Assembly (NCBI RefSeq): GCF_021295345.1
Contig: NZ_JAIMJB010000002.1
Coordinates: 62,001-126,000, forward strand
Reading direction: 5' to 3'
DNA: 64,000 nt
Source of the DNA: Motilimonas eburnea
GTDB taxonomy: Bacteria; Pseudomonadota; Gammaproteobacteria; Enterobacterales; CBDFNC01
A program made the translations under genes and the position numbers. This document shows, in pieces, positions 40,677 to 48,828 of the stretch (within the stretch, counting starts at the first letter, position 1; each line of letters opens with the position of its first letter). The notes beneath the pieces are model-generated. The model had not been told where the DNA came from, made no database searches, and saw only the letters and a list, made by a program, of their open reading frames with translations.

Positions 40677-41294
40677 GTGAGTATGTGGTACTTTTTTGGC
40701 TTGGCCGCCGTGTTTACATTTGCCGCAACGGGAGTGCTTGCGGCAAGCCGTAAACGGGTTGATTTGATCAGTGTGCTATTAACGGGGATGATCACCGCCT
40801 TAGGTGGCGGTACGTTAAGGGACTTGTTGATTGGGCAACCTGTTTTTTGGTTAGTGGATGAAACTTATCTATGGGTAGCATTACTTGGCTCCCTTATCAC
40901 TTTTATTACTGAGCCCAGTATGCGTAAGCGTTATCATTGGGTGTTGTATCTTGATGGCTTGGGCATTGCCTTGTTTTCAATTCAAGCCATTGACAAGGTG
41001 CAAGGTGTTGGCTTCTCGGCAACCGTTGCCGTACTGATGTCGGTGATCACCGCTATTATGGGCGGGGTGATGCGCGATGTGGTGACCGGGCATACCACCT
41101 TATTATCCACCAAAGAACTGTACGCGACTCCGGTTTTATTTGGGAGCATACTCTATGTGACCCTAAAAGCCATTGAGCTCGACCCTAACCTGGCTGCCGT
41201 GATCGGGTTTTTAGTCGTGTTTGTGGTTCGTTTTATCGCGATCCGGTTTAATGTGACTTACCCAGAGCGGTTAATGATTGGCCCGAGGGAGTAA
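40677..41294 (+). CDS. Trimeric intracellular cation channel (TRIC)-family membrane protein, YicG/YadS type
   Basis: 205 aa with about seven hydrophobic helices. It is an inverted duplication, each half carrying a glycine-rich GGxxRD signature (ALGGGTLRDLL near residue 42, IMGGVMRDVV near 126), the mark of the UPF0126/TRIC family. Prokaryotic members conduct K+ or other small cations. The start is GTG 40677 or ATG 40683, and neither has a strong ribosome site. It lies 16 bp after ycfH, so it may be the last cistron of that operon. Confidence 0.88.
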   Translation: MSMWYFFGLAAVFTFAATGVLAASRKRVDLISVLLTGMITALGGGTLRDLLIGQPVFWLVDETYLWVALLGSLITFITEPSMRKRYHWVLYLDGLGIALFSIQAIDKVQGVGFSATVAVLMSVITAIMGGVMRDVVTGHTTLLSTKELYATPVLFGSILYVTLKAIELDPNLAAVIGFLVVFVVRFIAIRFNVTYPERLMIGPRE

Positions 41295-41329
41295 AAAAAT
41301 GCTCGGGACGGATTCCAAGTATCCCGAGC
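41293..41329 (-). terminator. Rho-independent terminator of the letA-letB-rsmF transcript
   Basis: Arms GCTCGGGA and TCCCGAGC (13-nt loop). On the minus strand the hairpin is followed by ATTTTTTTAC. It lies about 100 bp after the rsmF stop and immediately after the stop of the convergent channel gene, so it may act both ways. Confidence 0.8.
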
Positions 41330-41429
41330 TAGGGGAAGTGAATAACTGAAGTTAATAAATCTAGTTTAGAACAGTACCGACAAGCTGCCAGTTTTTTGTC
41401 AATAAGAATCACTCCAATTAAATCTTGCG

Positions 41430-42875
41430 TTATTCCACAAACAGATGGTTGTCTCTCACTAACTCTCTTGGGTAATTGTTTTTGATCCTTGGCCCAACCC
41501 ATTTACCAAGGCCAATAGGGCTGCCTTTGTAATGCACAATCAGCTCCCCCTTCTTACTTGGATCAACTTGCTCTAAGAAAATATCGCGGCCCATGTAATA
41601 TTCACGGGCTTGTTCAGCCGTTAATTCATAAACATTGTTTTGAGCCAGCCTTCCGATACTCATCGCGAGTTCATGGCTAATTCGAAACGACTTTTTGATA
41701 GCGTCAGCTAACTTGATACCGACGCGATCAAACTTCACTTTACCTTGTACTTGAGAAAATGCGGTTGGAAAAAGCCAAAATTCGGCATCACGGATGTAGA
41801 CATCGCCTGGCAAATGGTCAGGTGTGATGGCAAATTGCTGGTTAAGGTAGCTAAATAAACCATTGGCTTGTTTCGCGCTGGCTAAGCGAAAAGGAAATTG
41901 TCCTCGATGGCGTTGTTGCTTATCGGGGACAGCCGATTGTTTTTTACGAAAACCTGCCACAAAGAAACCTTCACTGTCGTATACTTGTGGCCAAACATGT
42001 AAATAGCCTTCTGGGGTGGCTACGCCTTTCGCTTTAGCAAAAAGATCTGTTAATGGCACAGGTTCAACCGCGTCACCAAAGGTGGTGAGAAGATGTTCAC
42101 ACACACCTTGGTTCTCATATTGATTCAATGTACATGTTGAGTAAATCAAAATCCCGTTGGGTTTTAAGGCATAAAATGCGCTTTGAATGAGTTCTTTTTG
42201 GCACGCAGCTATGTCATGAACCGATTCTAAGGTCCAGTTTTTCATGGCTAAATCATCTTTACGAATGGCGCCTTCTCCTGAGCAGGGAGCGTCAAGTAAG
42301 ATGGCATCAACACTTTCTGTTAGCCAAGTGCCAAACACCCGCGCGTCGAAATGAGTCAGTGCTACATTGGTGGCAGCACAGCGTACTAGGTTTGCATGTA
42401 ACACTTTCACGCGACTGGAAGAGAATTCATTGGCAATCAATAAACCTTGATTATTAAGGTGCGCGGCAATTTGGGTGGTTTTTGAACCGGGTGCGGCGGC
42501 TGCATCCAGCACAACTTGGTTATTATCCTGGTGCTTCCATAAGTGAAATAGTGCACTCACAGGCATCATAGAGCTGGCTTCTTGGATATAAAAAAGTCCG
42601 GCTAAATGCTCTGCGGTATTGCCTAGAGGCGTGCTTTCGTCATCACGCGTCAGCCAAAAACCCTCTTCACACCATGGGATAGGGGTGAGCTGCCATTGGA
42701 GTGGGGCGATGCGAGTTAAAAAATCCGCCACTGAAATTTTAAGTGTGTTAACCCGAATGCTCTTTCTCAATGGCTGCTGGCAGCTAGTGATAAAGTCATT
42801 GAGATCTAAATGACTGGGTAAGGTTTGCTGAATACAGTTTAAAAATGAGTCAGGTAAATGTATTGAATTAGCCAC
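41430..42875 (-). CDS. rsmF: 16S rRNA (cytosine-1407-C5)-methyltransferase RsmF
   Basis: 481 aa (E. coli YebU/RsmF 479). SAM-binding domain with AAAPGSKTTQIA. Two cysteines of the m5C mechanism are in DAPCSGEGAIRKDD and YSTCTLNQYENQGVC. The C-terminal half is an RsmF-specific RNA-binding extension with PUA-like end. It lies 39 bp downstream of letB in the same direction; the letA-letB-rsmF arrangement (yebS-yebT-yebU) is known from E. coli. Confidence 0.96.
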   Translation of the reverse strand: MANSIHLPDSFLNCIQQTLPSHLDLNDFITSCQQPLRKSIRVNTLKISVADFLTRIAPLQWQLTPIPWCEEGFWLTRDDESTPLGNTAEHLAGLFYIQEASSMMPVSALFHLWKHQDNNQVVLDAAAAPGSKTTQIAAHLNNQGLLIANEFSSSRVKVLHANLVRCAATNVALTHFDARVFGTWLTESVDAILLDAPCSGEGAIRKDDLAMKNWTLESVHDIAACQKELIQSAFYALKPNGILIYSTCTLNQYENQGVCEHLLTTFGDAVEPVPLTDLFAKAKGVATPEGYLHVWPQVYDSEGFFVAGFRKKQSAVPDKQQRHRGQFPFRLASAKQANGLFSYLNQQFAITPDHLPGDVYIRDAEFWLFPTAFSQVQGKVKFDRVGIKLADAIKKSFRISHELAMSIGRLAQNNVYELTAEQAREYYMGRDIFLEQVDPSKKGELIVHYKGSPIGLGKWVGPRIKNNYPRELVRDNHLFVE

Positions 42876-42914
42876 ATGTCGCCCCTTATTACTTGAGGCG
42901 ACATAGTAGCATGA

Positions 42915-45548
42915 TTAGCGCGGAATTTTAGGCTGCCATGATAGCCATTTATCATCGAATTCCTGTTCAAGTTTAAACGTTTGTCCAGGCTTGGCTTTGC
43001 CTTGCACTCTGCCATCAGGGGTGGCAAAGGAAATACCGCCACTGAGTATCGCTTCAAGCGACTCGGCTTTTAAACTGGCCCCCGTGATGCCAATATCCAT
43101 ATTAAAGCCTGATGCCTGCCAAAATACGGTATTGGTGCGCACTAAGTGCTGAAACTTCGGCTCAATATTGATATGGACTTCAACCGCATCCCCGCCATAA
43201 GCTATGTTAAAGTCCGTCACCTTGCCAACTTCAACCTGTCTAAAATAGACCGGACTCCCTAAGCTTAATGATCCTGCACGCGGTGCCTTTAACACGAGCG
43301 CGAGGCCAGATGCTTTGCGATCAACAATGGGCGCACTGGCATTAACGCTAAATCGAGTTTGTCTTTTACCCGAACCCGGCACCGCCTCTATGTAAGGTCC
43401 AGTGATCACCGTGTCGAGGTGCTTTGCCCCTTTTAATGAAAGGTCTGCATTCACCAGCCAAAACTCGCTGCCTTGGCGTAAAAAACGGTCAGCATATTGG
43501 CTTTTTAGCGCAACCTTGGCCGTGACATTGTCGGTTCGCTGATCTAGGCTCAACTGAGTAATTTCACCTATGGTGAGGCCTTTATATTTGACTAAAGCAT
43601 TGGTCTTGAGACCATCGGCTCGGGCGAGGGTCAACGCCAATGTATGCTTTATTTCGGTGGCCGCTTGAAAGGACTCAAACAAAGGGTAATACGCGCCTTG
43701 TTTCGTCGACTTATCGGCAATATTGTCAAAGGCAATCCCGCCGGCGGCAATGGCCATTAATGAATCTGCTTGCACTTCAACACCGCTTAAACCAGCCTTG
43801 ATATCTAATCCGCTGACATCCCAGAACACGCTATTTGATTTAATCAAATGACGATATTGACCAAGAATAGACAACTTAATTAATATCTTACCGTCTCTGG
43901 TTAAGTCATAGTGGCTTACCTTACCCACCGGCAGTTTGCGAAAGTAAACGGGTGAGCCCAAGGTGACAGACGTCATGGTATCACTGAGTAGTTTAACCGT
44001 TAACGGGGTGGCGAAAGCGGTTTGGCCCAATTGTGCCAACGATTTATCTGGGTAGAGGCGGTATTTATTAAGTGGCTTGCCGGTCGCCTTATTGTTAGTG
44101 TTATAAAAGCTGATGCCACCGGAAATAAAACTGGACAGGGGCTCTGCGTTAATTTGTAGTCCTTCCAATGAGGCTTTAACGGCAATGCCACTGGATAGAT
44201 AAAAGCGACTATTGGCGCCGATTAGATGTTTAAACCTTGGGTTGACCACGGCATTGACCATGACACCATCGGCACTGGGGTTGAGCTTAATGGAGGTGAT
44301 CTTACCGACGGTTAATCGCCGATAATAGAGGGGATCTCCCGTGCTGATCCCCGCAGCATCATCGGCAACGATGGTGATACCGAGTCCATTAGCGATGTTA
44401 AAGTCGCCATCAGACACCAGAAATGTCCGCATTGGCTCACCTGTTTCCGGTTGAAAGCCAATGTAATCCCCTTTAATTAAATTACCGAGATTTTTTATTT
44501 CACCAAGACCAATATTGGCTCGCTCAAGCCAAAATCGACTCTTGTTGCTGAGTTGATGTTTAAACATTGGCTCAATAACGGCGTTTGCCAAGAAAAGATT
44601 TTGCTCATTATCAAAATCAAGGTGAGTAATTTTACCTGCTTTAAAGCCACGGTAGATAATCGGTGTGCCTAAGCCGATACCAGAGATATTCTCAAGTTTA
44701 AGTAGAACTTTAGCGCCTCGATCAGCTGCGCTGACATCGTTGTATAACTTAAATAAAAAATTAGAAGGTGCTTTATTACCCTCTGCTGGCGAATCGAAGG
44801 ATATCGCGCCGGAGATGATAGACGCTAAACTTTCTGTGTGTACCTTAAGACCAGAGAATGAAAACTCCGCGTTGATGCCACTGACATTCCAAAAACGCGA
44901 GTTTTGTTTTACTAGGTTGGCATATTTTGATTGAATATTTAGCTGAATTTCAACTTGTTGCGCATCACGAACAAGACGGAAATTGTAAACTTCACCTACT
45001 TGGATCTTTTTATAATAGACGGGGGAGCCAATGGACACACTGCCCATGTCGTCAGCCAAGAGTTTAACTACAAGGCCGCGCTCAGGTTGGGTTAAGGGCT
45101 GCTCCTCGCTGGCAATGAAGTCACTGGCGGGCACGCCAACACCCGGGCGCATGTTAATGTAGCTTCCAGAAAATAACGTATCTAAACCTGAGATCCCACC
45201 TGTAAGAGAAGCTTTTGCTTTGACCAACCAAAACTGAGTATCACTTTTAAGCATGTGGGCGGCTTGCTTTTCGATTTCAGCTACCACGTAGACACCTGAA
45301 ATATCCTCATCAAGTTTAATGTCGGTGACTTTGCCTATATCCACCCCTTGATATTTAATCCGGGTCTTACCAACTAAAATGCTGTTGGCGTTATCAAAAT
45401 GGATACGAATTTCAGTGGCACTGTTGTTGAGGTGTTGAAATAATAACCATCCGCCTAAAAAAAGCGCGAGTAAAGGCAAAAACCAAATAGCCGATAAACG
45501 TTCTTTGTCCCTAATTACGGGTGTCGCCGGCTCAATTTGTCCAGTCAT
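42915..45548 (-). CDS. letB: LetB/YebT, seven-MCE-domain lipid transport tunnel
   Basis: 877 aa, the same length as E. coli LetB as I recall it. One N-terminal membrane helix (residues about 19-40) is followed by seven tandem MCE domains, each recognisable by a G(S/T)PVYY/F.. VGKV-type strand pair (e.g. IGSPVYYKKIQVGEV, LGTPIIYRGFKAGKI, LGSPVYFRQVEVGKV). The known protein stacks into a periplasmic tube that carries lipids between the two membranes. Its start overlaps the upstream letA half by 17 bp, so translation is probably coupled. Confidence 0.95.
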   Translation of the reverse strand: MTGQIEPATPVIRDKERLSAIWFLPLLALFLGGWLLFQHLNNSATEIRIHFDNANSILVGKTRIKYQGVDIGKVTDIKLDEDISGVYVVAEIEKQAAHMLKSDTQFWLVKAKASLTGGISGLDTLFSGSYINMRPGVGVPASDFIASEEQPLTQPERGLVVKLLADDMGSVSIGSPVYYKKIQVGEVYNFRLVRDAQQVEIQLNIQSKYANLVKQNSRFWNVSGINAEFSFSGLKVHTESLASIISGAISFDSPAEGNKAPSNFLFKLYNDVSAADRGAKVLLKLENISGIGLGTPIIYRGFKAGKITHLDFDNEQNLFLANAVIEPMFKHQLSNKSRFWLERANIGLGEIKNLGNLIKGDYIGFQPETGEPMRTFLVSDGDFNIANGLGITIVADDAAGISTGDPLYYRRLTVGKITSIKLNPSADGVMVNAVVNPRFKHLIGANSRFYLSSGIAVKASLEGLQINAEPLSSFISGGISFYNTNNKATGKPLNKYRLYPDKSLAQLGQTAFATPLTVKLLSDTMTSVTLGSPVYFRKLPVGKVSHYDLTRDGKILIKLSILGQYRHLIKSNSVFWDVSGLDIKAGLSGVEVQADSLMAIAAGGIAFDNIADKSTKQGAYYPLFESFQAATEIKHTLALTLARADGLKTNALVKYKGLTIGEITQLSLDQRTDNVTAKVALKSQYADRFLRQGSEFWLVNADLSLKGAKHLDTVITGPYIEAVPGSGKRQTRFSVNASAPIVDRKASGLALVLKAPRAGSLSLGSPVYFRQVEVGKVTDFNIAYGGDAVEVHINIEPKFQHLVRTNTVFWQASGFNMDIGITGASLKAESLEAILSGGISFATPDGRVQGKAKPGQTFKLEQEFDDKWLSWQPKIPR

Positions 45549-46149
45549 TATCTTCTTCCATGTCCCACATTAAACGTGTATCAAAATTTTTTGCTGCCAA
45601 TAAAGTCAATAATACCACCAAAGCAAATGCGGTTGCAGCAGGTCCCGGTACAATCACCAATAATTGGCCTTTATCGATAACGGCGACCATGATCGAAATA
45701 ACAAACAAGTCCAACATTGACCAGCGACCAATCCAATCAATAAATTTAAACATGAGTAAACGTAATTTGTGACTTATCTTAAGCCGAAAATGAATTGAAA
45801 CAAGAATAATCATGATGCCAACGATTTTAGCTAACGGCACCAAAATGGAAGCAACAAAAACGATGATAGCGATGCCAGTACTGCCTTCATCAATGAGGGC
45901 ATAGACACCAGACATAATGGTATCGGGTGTTGCTTTGCCTTGACTGACAAGTAGGGTGATAGGCATGAAATTAGCAGGGATCAAAAAAATGCAGGCGGTA
46001 ATTAAATATGCCCAGGTTTTTTGTATGCTATGAGGTTGGCGTAAATGTAGCTTGGCATCGCAGCGTGGACATTGACTGTTAGGCTGAAAACGACACACCA
46101 AACCACATTCGTGACAGCGCGCTAAGCCATTATTTTTAGCTGATTCCAT
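45532..46149 (-). CDS. letA: LetA C-terminal half as a separate PqiA-domain protein
   Basis: 205-aa inner-membrane protein with an N-terminal zinc-ribbon (C12, C15, C27, C30) and four hydrophobic helices. It corresponds to the second half of E. coli LetA/YebS (427 aa), which carries two such modules in one chain. Its ATG overlaps the stop of the first half by 14 bp, in a different frame. The zinc ribbon, own start and intact frame show a true two-gene version, not a sequencing frameshift. It is the presumed membrane partner of LetB. Confidence 0.88.
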   Translation of the reverse strand: MESAKNNGLARCHECGLVCRFQPNSQCPRCDAKLHLRQPHSIQKTWAYLITACIFLIPANFMPITLLVSQGKATPDTIMSGVYALIDEGSTGIAIIVFVASILVPLAKIVGIMIILVSIHFRLKISHKLRLLMFKFIDWIGRWSMLDLFVISIMVAVIDKGQLLVIVPGPAATAFALVVLLTLLAAKNFDTRLMWDMEEDNDWTN

Positions 46150-46768
46150 TGACGGTTACTCTATCCCAATAATCACTTGGATCAAATAAAGTTAAGATTA
46201 AACTGTTGGTCACCATTAAAAGGCTAAAGCAAATCAGGCCAACCCCTAATTCAATGTCAGCAATATCCACTAATTTAATTAATGCAACTAAAAAAGAAAC
46301 TAAATAGACCTCTAACATTGACCAGTGGGACAAGTGATCGACCCATTTAAGAAATAACTTTAGCCTGGGTGATTGAGTGTGAAAAATCGATAAATAACTC
46401 GCACAAGCCAATGATAGTAGCATCATGGCGGGGGCTAATGTTGAGCATATGAAGATCAGCAAGGCGATAAAAAAATTACCCTCTTGATAGAGCTTCACTG
46501 TGGCTTGGATCAAACTGACTTTTTCGGTCGTACCTATCATGGTCATGGCGAGTAGGGGGTAAGTATTAGCAGGTATCAGCAGCAATAAAGCGGTGATGGA
46601 TAAGGCTAAAATAGTGGAAGGCTGGCATTGTGCTTTGTGATACAGGTGACTGCCACAACGGGGACATTTGGCACTGTGCTTAATGTCTTGTGGACGCTGT
46701 GGTTGATAGGGAGCAATTAAGAGATCACAGTGGCTACACGCACTTAGTTGTGGTTTTGTCATGGTCAT
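46136..46768 (-). CDS. letA: LetA N-terminal half as a separate PqiA-domain protein
   Basis: 210 aa. Zinc-ribbon cysteines C11, C14, C35 and C38, then four membrane helices (first about 52-74, PANTYPLLA motif at its end). It matches the first module of LetA/PqiA. First gene of the letA-letB-rsmF operon, with its start (46768, or Met3 at 46762) just upstream of the divergent yebG region. Together with the next gene it should form the inner-membrane part of the lipid transporter. Confidence 0.88.
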   Translation of the reverse strand: MTMTKPQLSACSHCDLLIAPYQPQRPQDIKHSAKCPRCGSHLYHKAQCQPSTILALSITALLLLIPANTYPLLAMTMIGTTEKVSLIQATVKLYQEGNFFIALLIFICSTLAPAMMLLSLACASYLSIFHTQSPRLKLFLKWVDHLSHWSMLEVYLVSFLVALIKLVDIADIELGVGLICFSLLMVTNSLILTLFDPSDYWDRVTVNGIS

Positions 46769-46850
46769 AACGGCTAGTTACTTTGCATAAAGTATATCTA
46801 AACTGTGATAACAACACGAATTTTATGTTGGCGTGCAAGAGAAGAAATGG

Positions 46851-46870
46851 TACTGTATATAAAAACAGTT
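46851..46870. promoter_or_regulatory. LexA (SOS) operator upstream of yebG
   Basis: TACTGTATATAAAAACAGTT fits the LexA consensus CTGT-N8-ACAG exactly (CTGT 46853-46856, ACAG 46865-46868) with the usual A/T-rich centre and TA/TT flanks. It ends 14 bp before the yebG start codon. Confidence 0.9.
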
Positions 46871-46884
46871 ATCGGAGAAAACCT

Positions 46885-47184
46885 GTGGCCGTCGTTATAA
46901 AATACATAGTTGAAAGAAATGGTGAAGAAAAAATGACCTTTACAAGCAAGAAAGAAGCAGATGCTTACGATAAAATGCTGGACATAGCGGATAAGCTTTC
47001 TGACTTTCTTGGCACGGGTCCTGTGGGCTTAGATGACAACCAGCTGGAAGAGTTAGGCTTGTTTTTAGCTGCTAATAAAGATGACGTGATGACCATGTTA
47101 AAAGGAGGCGTGCCCGCCGCTTCAAAAAAAGCCGCTGCCAAAACGGAAAAGAAGATTAAGTTAGCCGCTGAATCGGCCGCATAA
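46885..47184 (+). CDS. yebG: YebG, SOS-induced DNA-damage protein (GTG start)
   Basis: 99 aa. Family sequence begins at MAVVIKYIVERNGEEKMTF, and TSKKEADAYDKMLD is nearly identical to E. coli YebG (96 aa). The start is GTG 46885 with CGGAGA upstream; the frame is open for a further 34 codons, but that stretch contains the LexA box and is not coding. The C-terminus is Lys/Ala-rich. The molecular role is unknown, but its SOS control is established in E. coli and the operator here supports the same control. Confidence 0.93.
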   Translation: MAVVIKYIVERNGEEKMTFTSKKEADAYDKMLDIADKLSDFLGTGPVGLDDNQLEELGLFLAANKDDVMTMLKGGVPAASKKAAAKTEKKIKLAAESAA

Positions 47185-47211
47185 GCTGAGTGTGCTGTTA
47201 AGGTAATTGAT

Positions 47212-48159
47212 TTATACATTAGCATGATGCGGGTAGACAACAGCTCGGTTACGCCCTGCATGCTTTGCTTGATACAACGCCTCATCGGCATGTGCGAGGA
47301 AATCATTGACATTGATTGGCTCGCGACTTGGATCAGCATTAATGCCGATGCTCACCGTAACGTGCCCGCTAGGCTGGATGCCATGATGGGGAATCTTGAC
47401 TGTATTCATCGAGTTAAGAATATTATCTGCAACGGCGATGGCCCCCGAGACATCGGTATTAGGAAGTAATACGCAAAATTCCTCACCACCATAACGACAG
47501 GCAAAATCAGAGCCGCGTCGGCAGGCAGATTTAAGCTGTTGTGCGATCTTTTTAAGGCAGTCGTCTCCTTCTAAGTGGCCGTGATGGTCATTGAATTTTT
47601 TAAAGTGGTCGACATCGATCAGCAAAATACTGATAGGGAGCTGCTCTCGAAATGCGCGGTTAAGCTCTGCTGGTAAGCTTTGGTCTAAGTAACGTCGATT
47701 GGCTATGCCTGTTAAACCATCACTCAAGGTTAATTGCTTTAACTCCTGATTGGCTTGCTCCAGCTGCGTTGTCGTGGCGATAAGTTGGGCACGCATTTTT
47801 GCTATGCGATCCATTGCTTGCAGTTTTGCACTTAATACTAAGGGATCGACCGGTTTAGTTAAGTAATCATCCCCCCCCGCATTGATACCCTGTGCAAGGT
47901 CTTCGGAGCTGGTTTTGCCAGAAAGAAAGATGATAGGCACCCATGGCTCATCGGACTGGCGGATCCGCTTTGCCACCTCATAGCCGTCAATTCCTGGCAT
48001 CATTACATCTAACAAAATGAGATCGGGCCGCTCGGCGTGAAAAGCCTCCACGCCTTCTTCACCTGAAGAGGCAATGATGACCTGATGCTTTTGCGGATCA
48101 AGATAGGAACTGATCACCATTTGTTCGATTTTTGAGTCGTCAACGAGCAGTATCTTCAT
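47212..48159 (-). CDS. Response regulator with GGDEF diguanylate cyclase output
   Basis: 315 aa. Receiver domain (residues 1-120) with phosphoacceptor D51 in LLDVMMPG, acidic pair D7/D8 and K102. A coiled-coil linker (about 125-145) leads to a GGDEF domain with active-site GGEEF at 224-228. The inhibitory I-site RxxD (R215-D218) sits five residues before it, so c-di-GMP synthesis is likely feedback-inhibited. No histidine kinase gene is adjacent, so its input is unknown. It resembles PleD/WspR-type cyclases. Convergent with yebG. Confidence 0.93.
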   Translation of the reverse strand: MKILLVDDSKIEQMVISSYLDPQKHQVIIASSGEEGVEAFHAERPDLILLDVMMPGIDGYEVAKRIRQSDEPWVPIIFLSGKTSSEDLAQGINAGGDDYLTKPVDPLVLSAKLQAMDRIAKMRAQLIATTTQLEQANQELKQLTLSDGLTGIANRRYLDQSLPAELNRAFREQLPISILLIDVDHFKKFNDHHGHLEGDDCLKKIAQQLKSACRRGSDFACRYGGEEFCVLLPNTDVSGAIAVADNILNSMNTVKIPHHGIQPSGHVTVSIGINADPSREPINVNDFLAHADEALYQAKHAGRNRAVVYPHHANV

Positions 48160-48378
48160 AACCAGTGGATGTGATAGGGGATTAATAAATAGTATATGCT
48201 AATGTCTATTTTCTGTTGGGAAAAATTTCAATTTTGGCTATTAAAACAAGCTTATACCCAAGACACCTCAAGATGCAGGAGCCAGAGGCGCGCCCAGCAG
48301 CTTACAAATTCTCGCTGAATAGGCAGCTTCAGCTAACTTAGGTATCAAACGCAACAGACAACAGTGAAGCAAACCGGG

Positions 48379-48621
48379 CTAGTTAACAAAGAATGTCAGA
48401 CTGATAAACCTCATGGCAACAGCGATAAAGAGAAATACGACGCCAGAGCGAATGAACTTGAATTCACCTAGGGTCAGATCGTCTACACGATTAAAGAATA
48501 TTTTCACAGGGGCGAAAAAATCAGATTTACGCTTACTATAACTAATACAACCTATGAGCACTAAGCAAATGCCAAATAGCAAAGAGACGGGCTCTGCGAT
48601 GGTTAATATTTGTTGCCACAT
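48379..48621 (-). CDS. Small two-span membrane protein, function unknown
   Basis: 80 aa from the start chosen by a strong AAGGAGG site six bases before ATG 48621; an upstream in-frame Met at 48642 would place that site inside the gene. Two hydrophobic helices (residues about 11-27 and 57-78) flank a basic loop (SKRKSDFFAPVKIFFNR). I do not recognise the family. It is a lone gene between the cyclase and asnB. Coding potential is supported by the ribosome site and clear membrane topology. Confidence 0.7.
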   Translation of the reverse strand: MWQQILTIAEPVSLLFGICLVLIGCISYSKRKSDFFAPVKIFFNRVDDLTLGEFKFIRSGVVFLFIAVAMRFISLTFFVN

Positions 48622-48765
48622 GAAAACCTCCTTTTTGATCATGATAGCAATGCAAGCAACAAACGCTATTACCCCTTAGTCTAATATCAACATGTTAAGG
48701 CCAATAATTGGCTTCGGTGATTAAGGGGGCAGGGGTTATAGACAAAGGTTTCTAGGGCCAGAAAC

Positions 48766-48799
48766 AAAAAACCTTACCCTAGCGTATTTAGGGTAAGGT
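48766..48799 (-). terminator. Rho-independent terminator after asnB
   Basis: ACCTTACCCTA / TAGGGTAAGGT, a perfect 11-bp stem with 7-nt loop; on the minus strand a T-run follows (plus-strand A residues 48766-48770). Confidence 0.9.
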
Positions 48800-48828
48800 C
48801 TTAAGGCATTATTGCTTATTAGCAGGGA

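Noticed and set aside
46136-46149. Frameshift splitting letA
   Set aside because: Each half has its own start codon, zinc-ribbon cysteines and membrane helices, and the overlap is of normal stop/start type. A true two-gene form is more likely.
46783-46884. Longer N-terminus for yebG
   Set aside because: The 34 extra codons include the LexA operator and do not match the family; the GTG at 46885 with its own ribosome site fits YebG.
48251-48280. Sequence like the tatacccaa...cctcaagatgcagg repeats common in marine gammaproteobacteria
   Set aside because: Only one copy is in the window, so the repeat nature cannot be shown from this sequence; a genome-wide search would decide.
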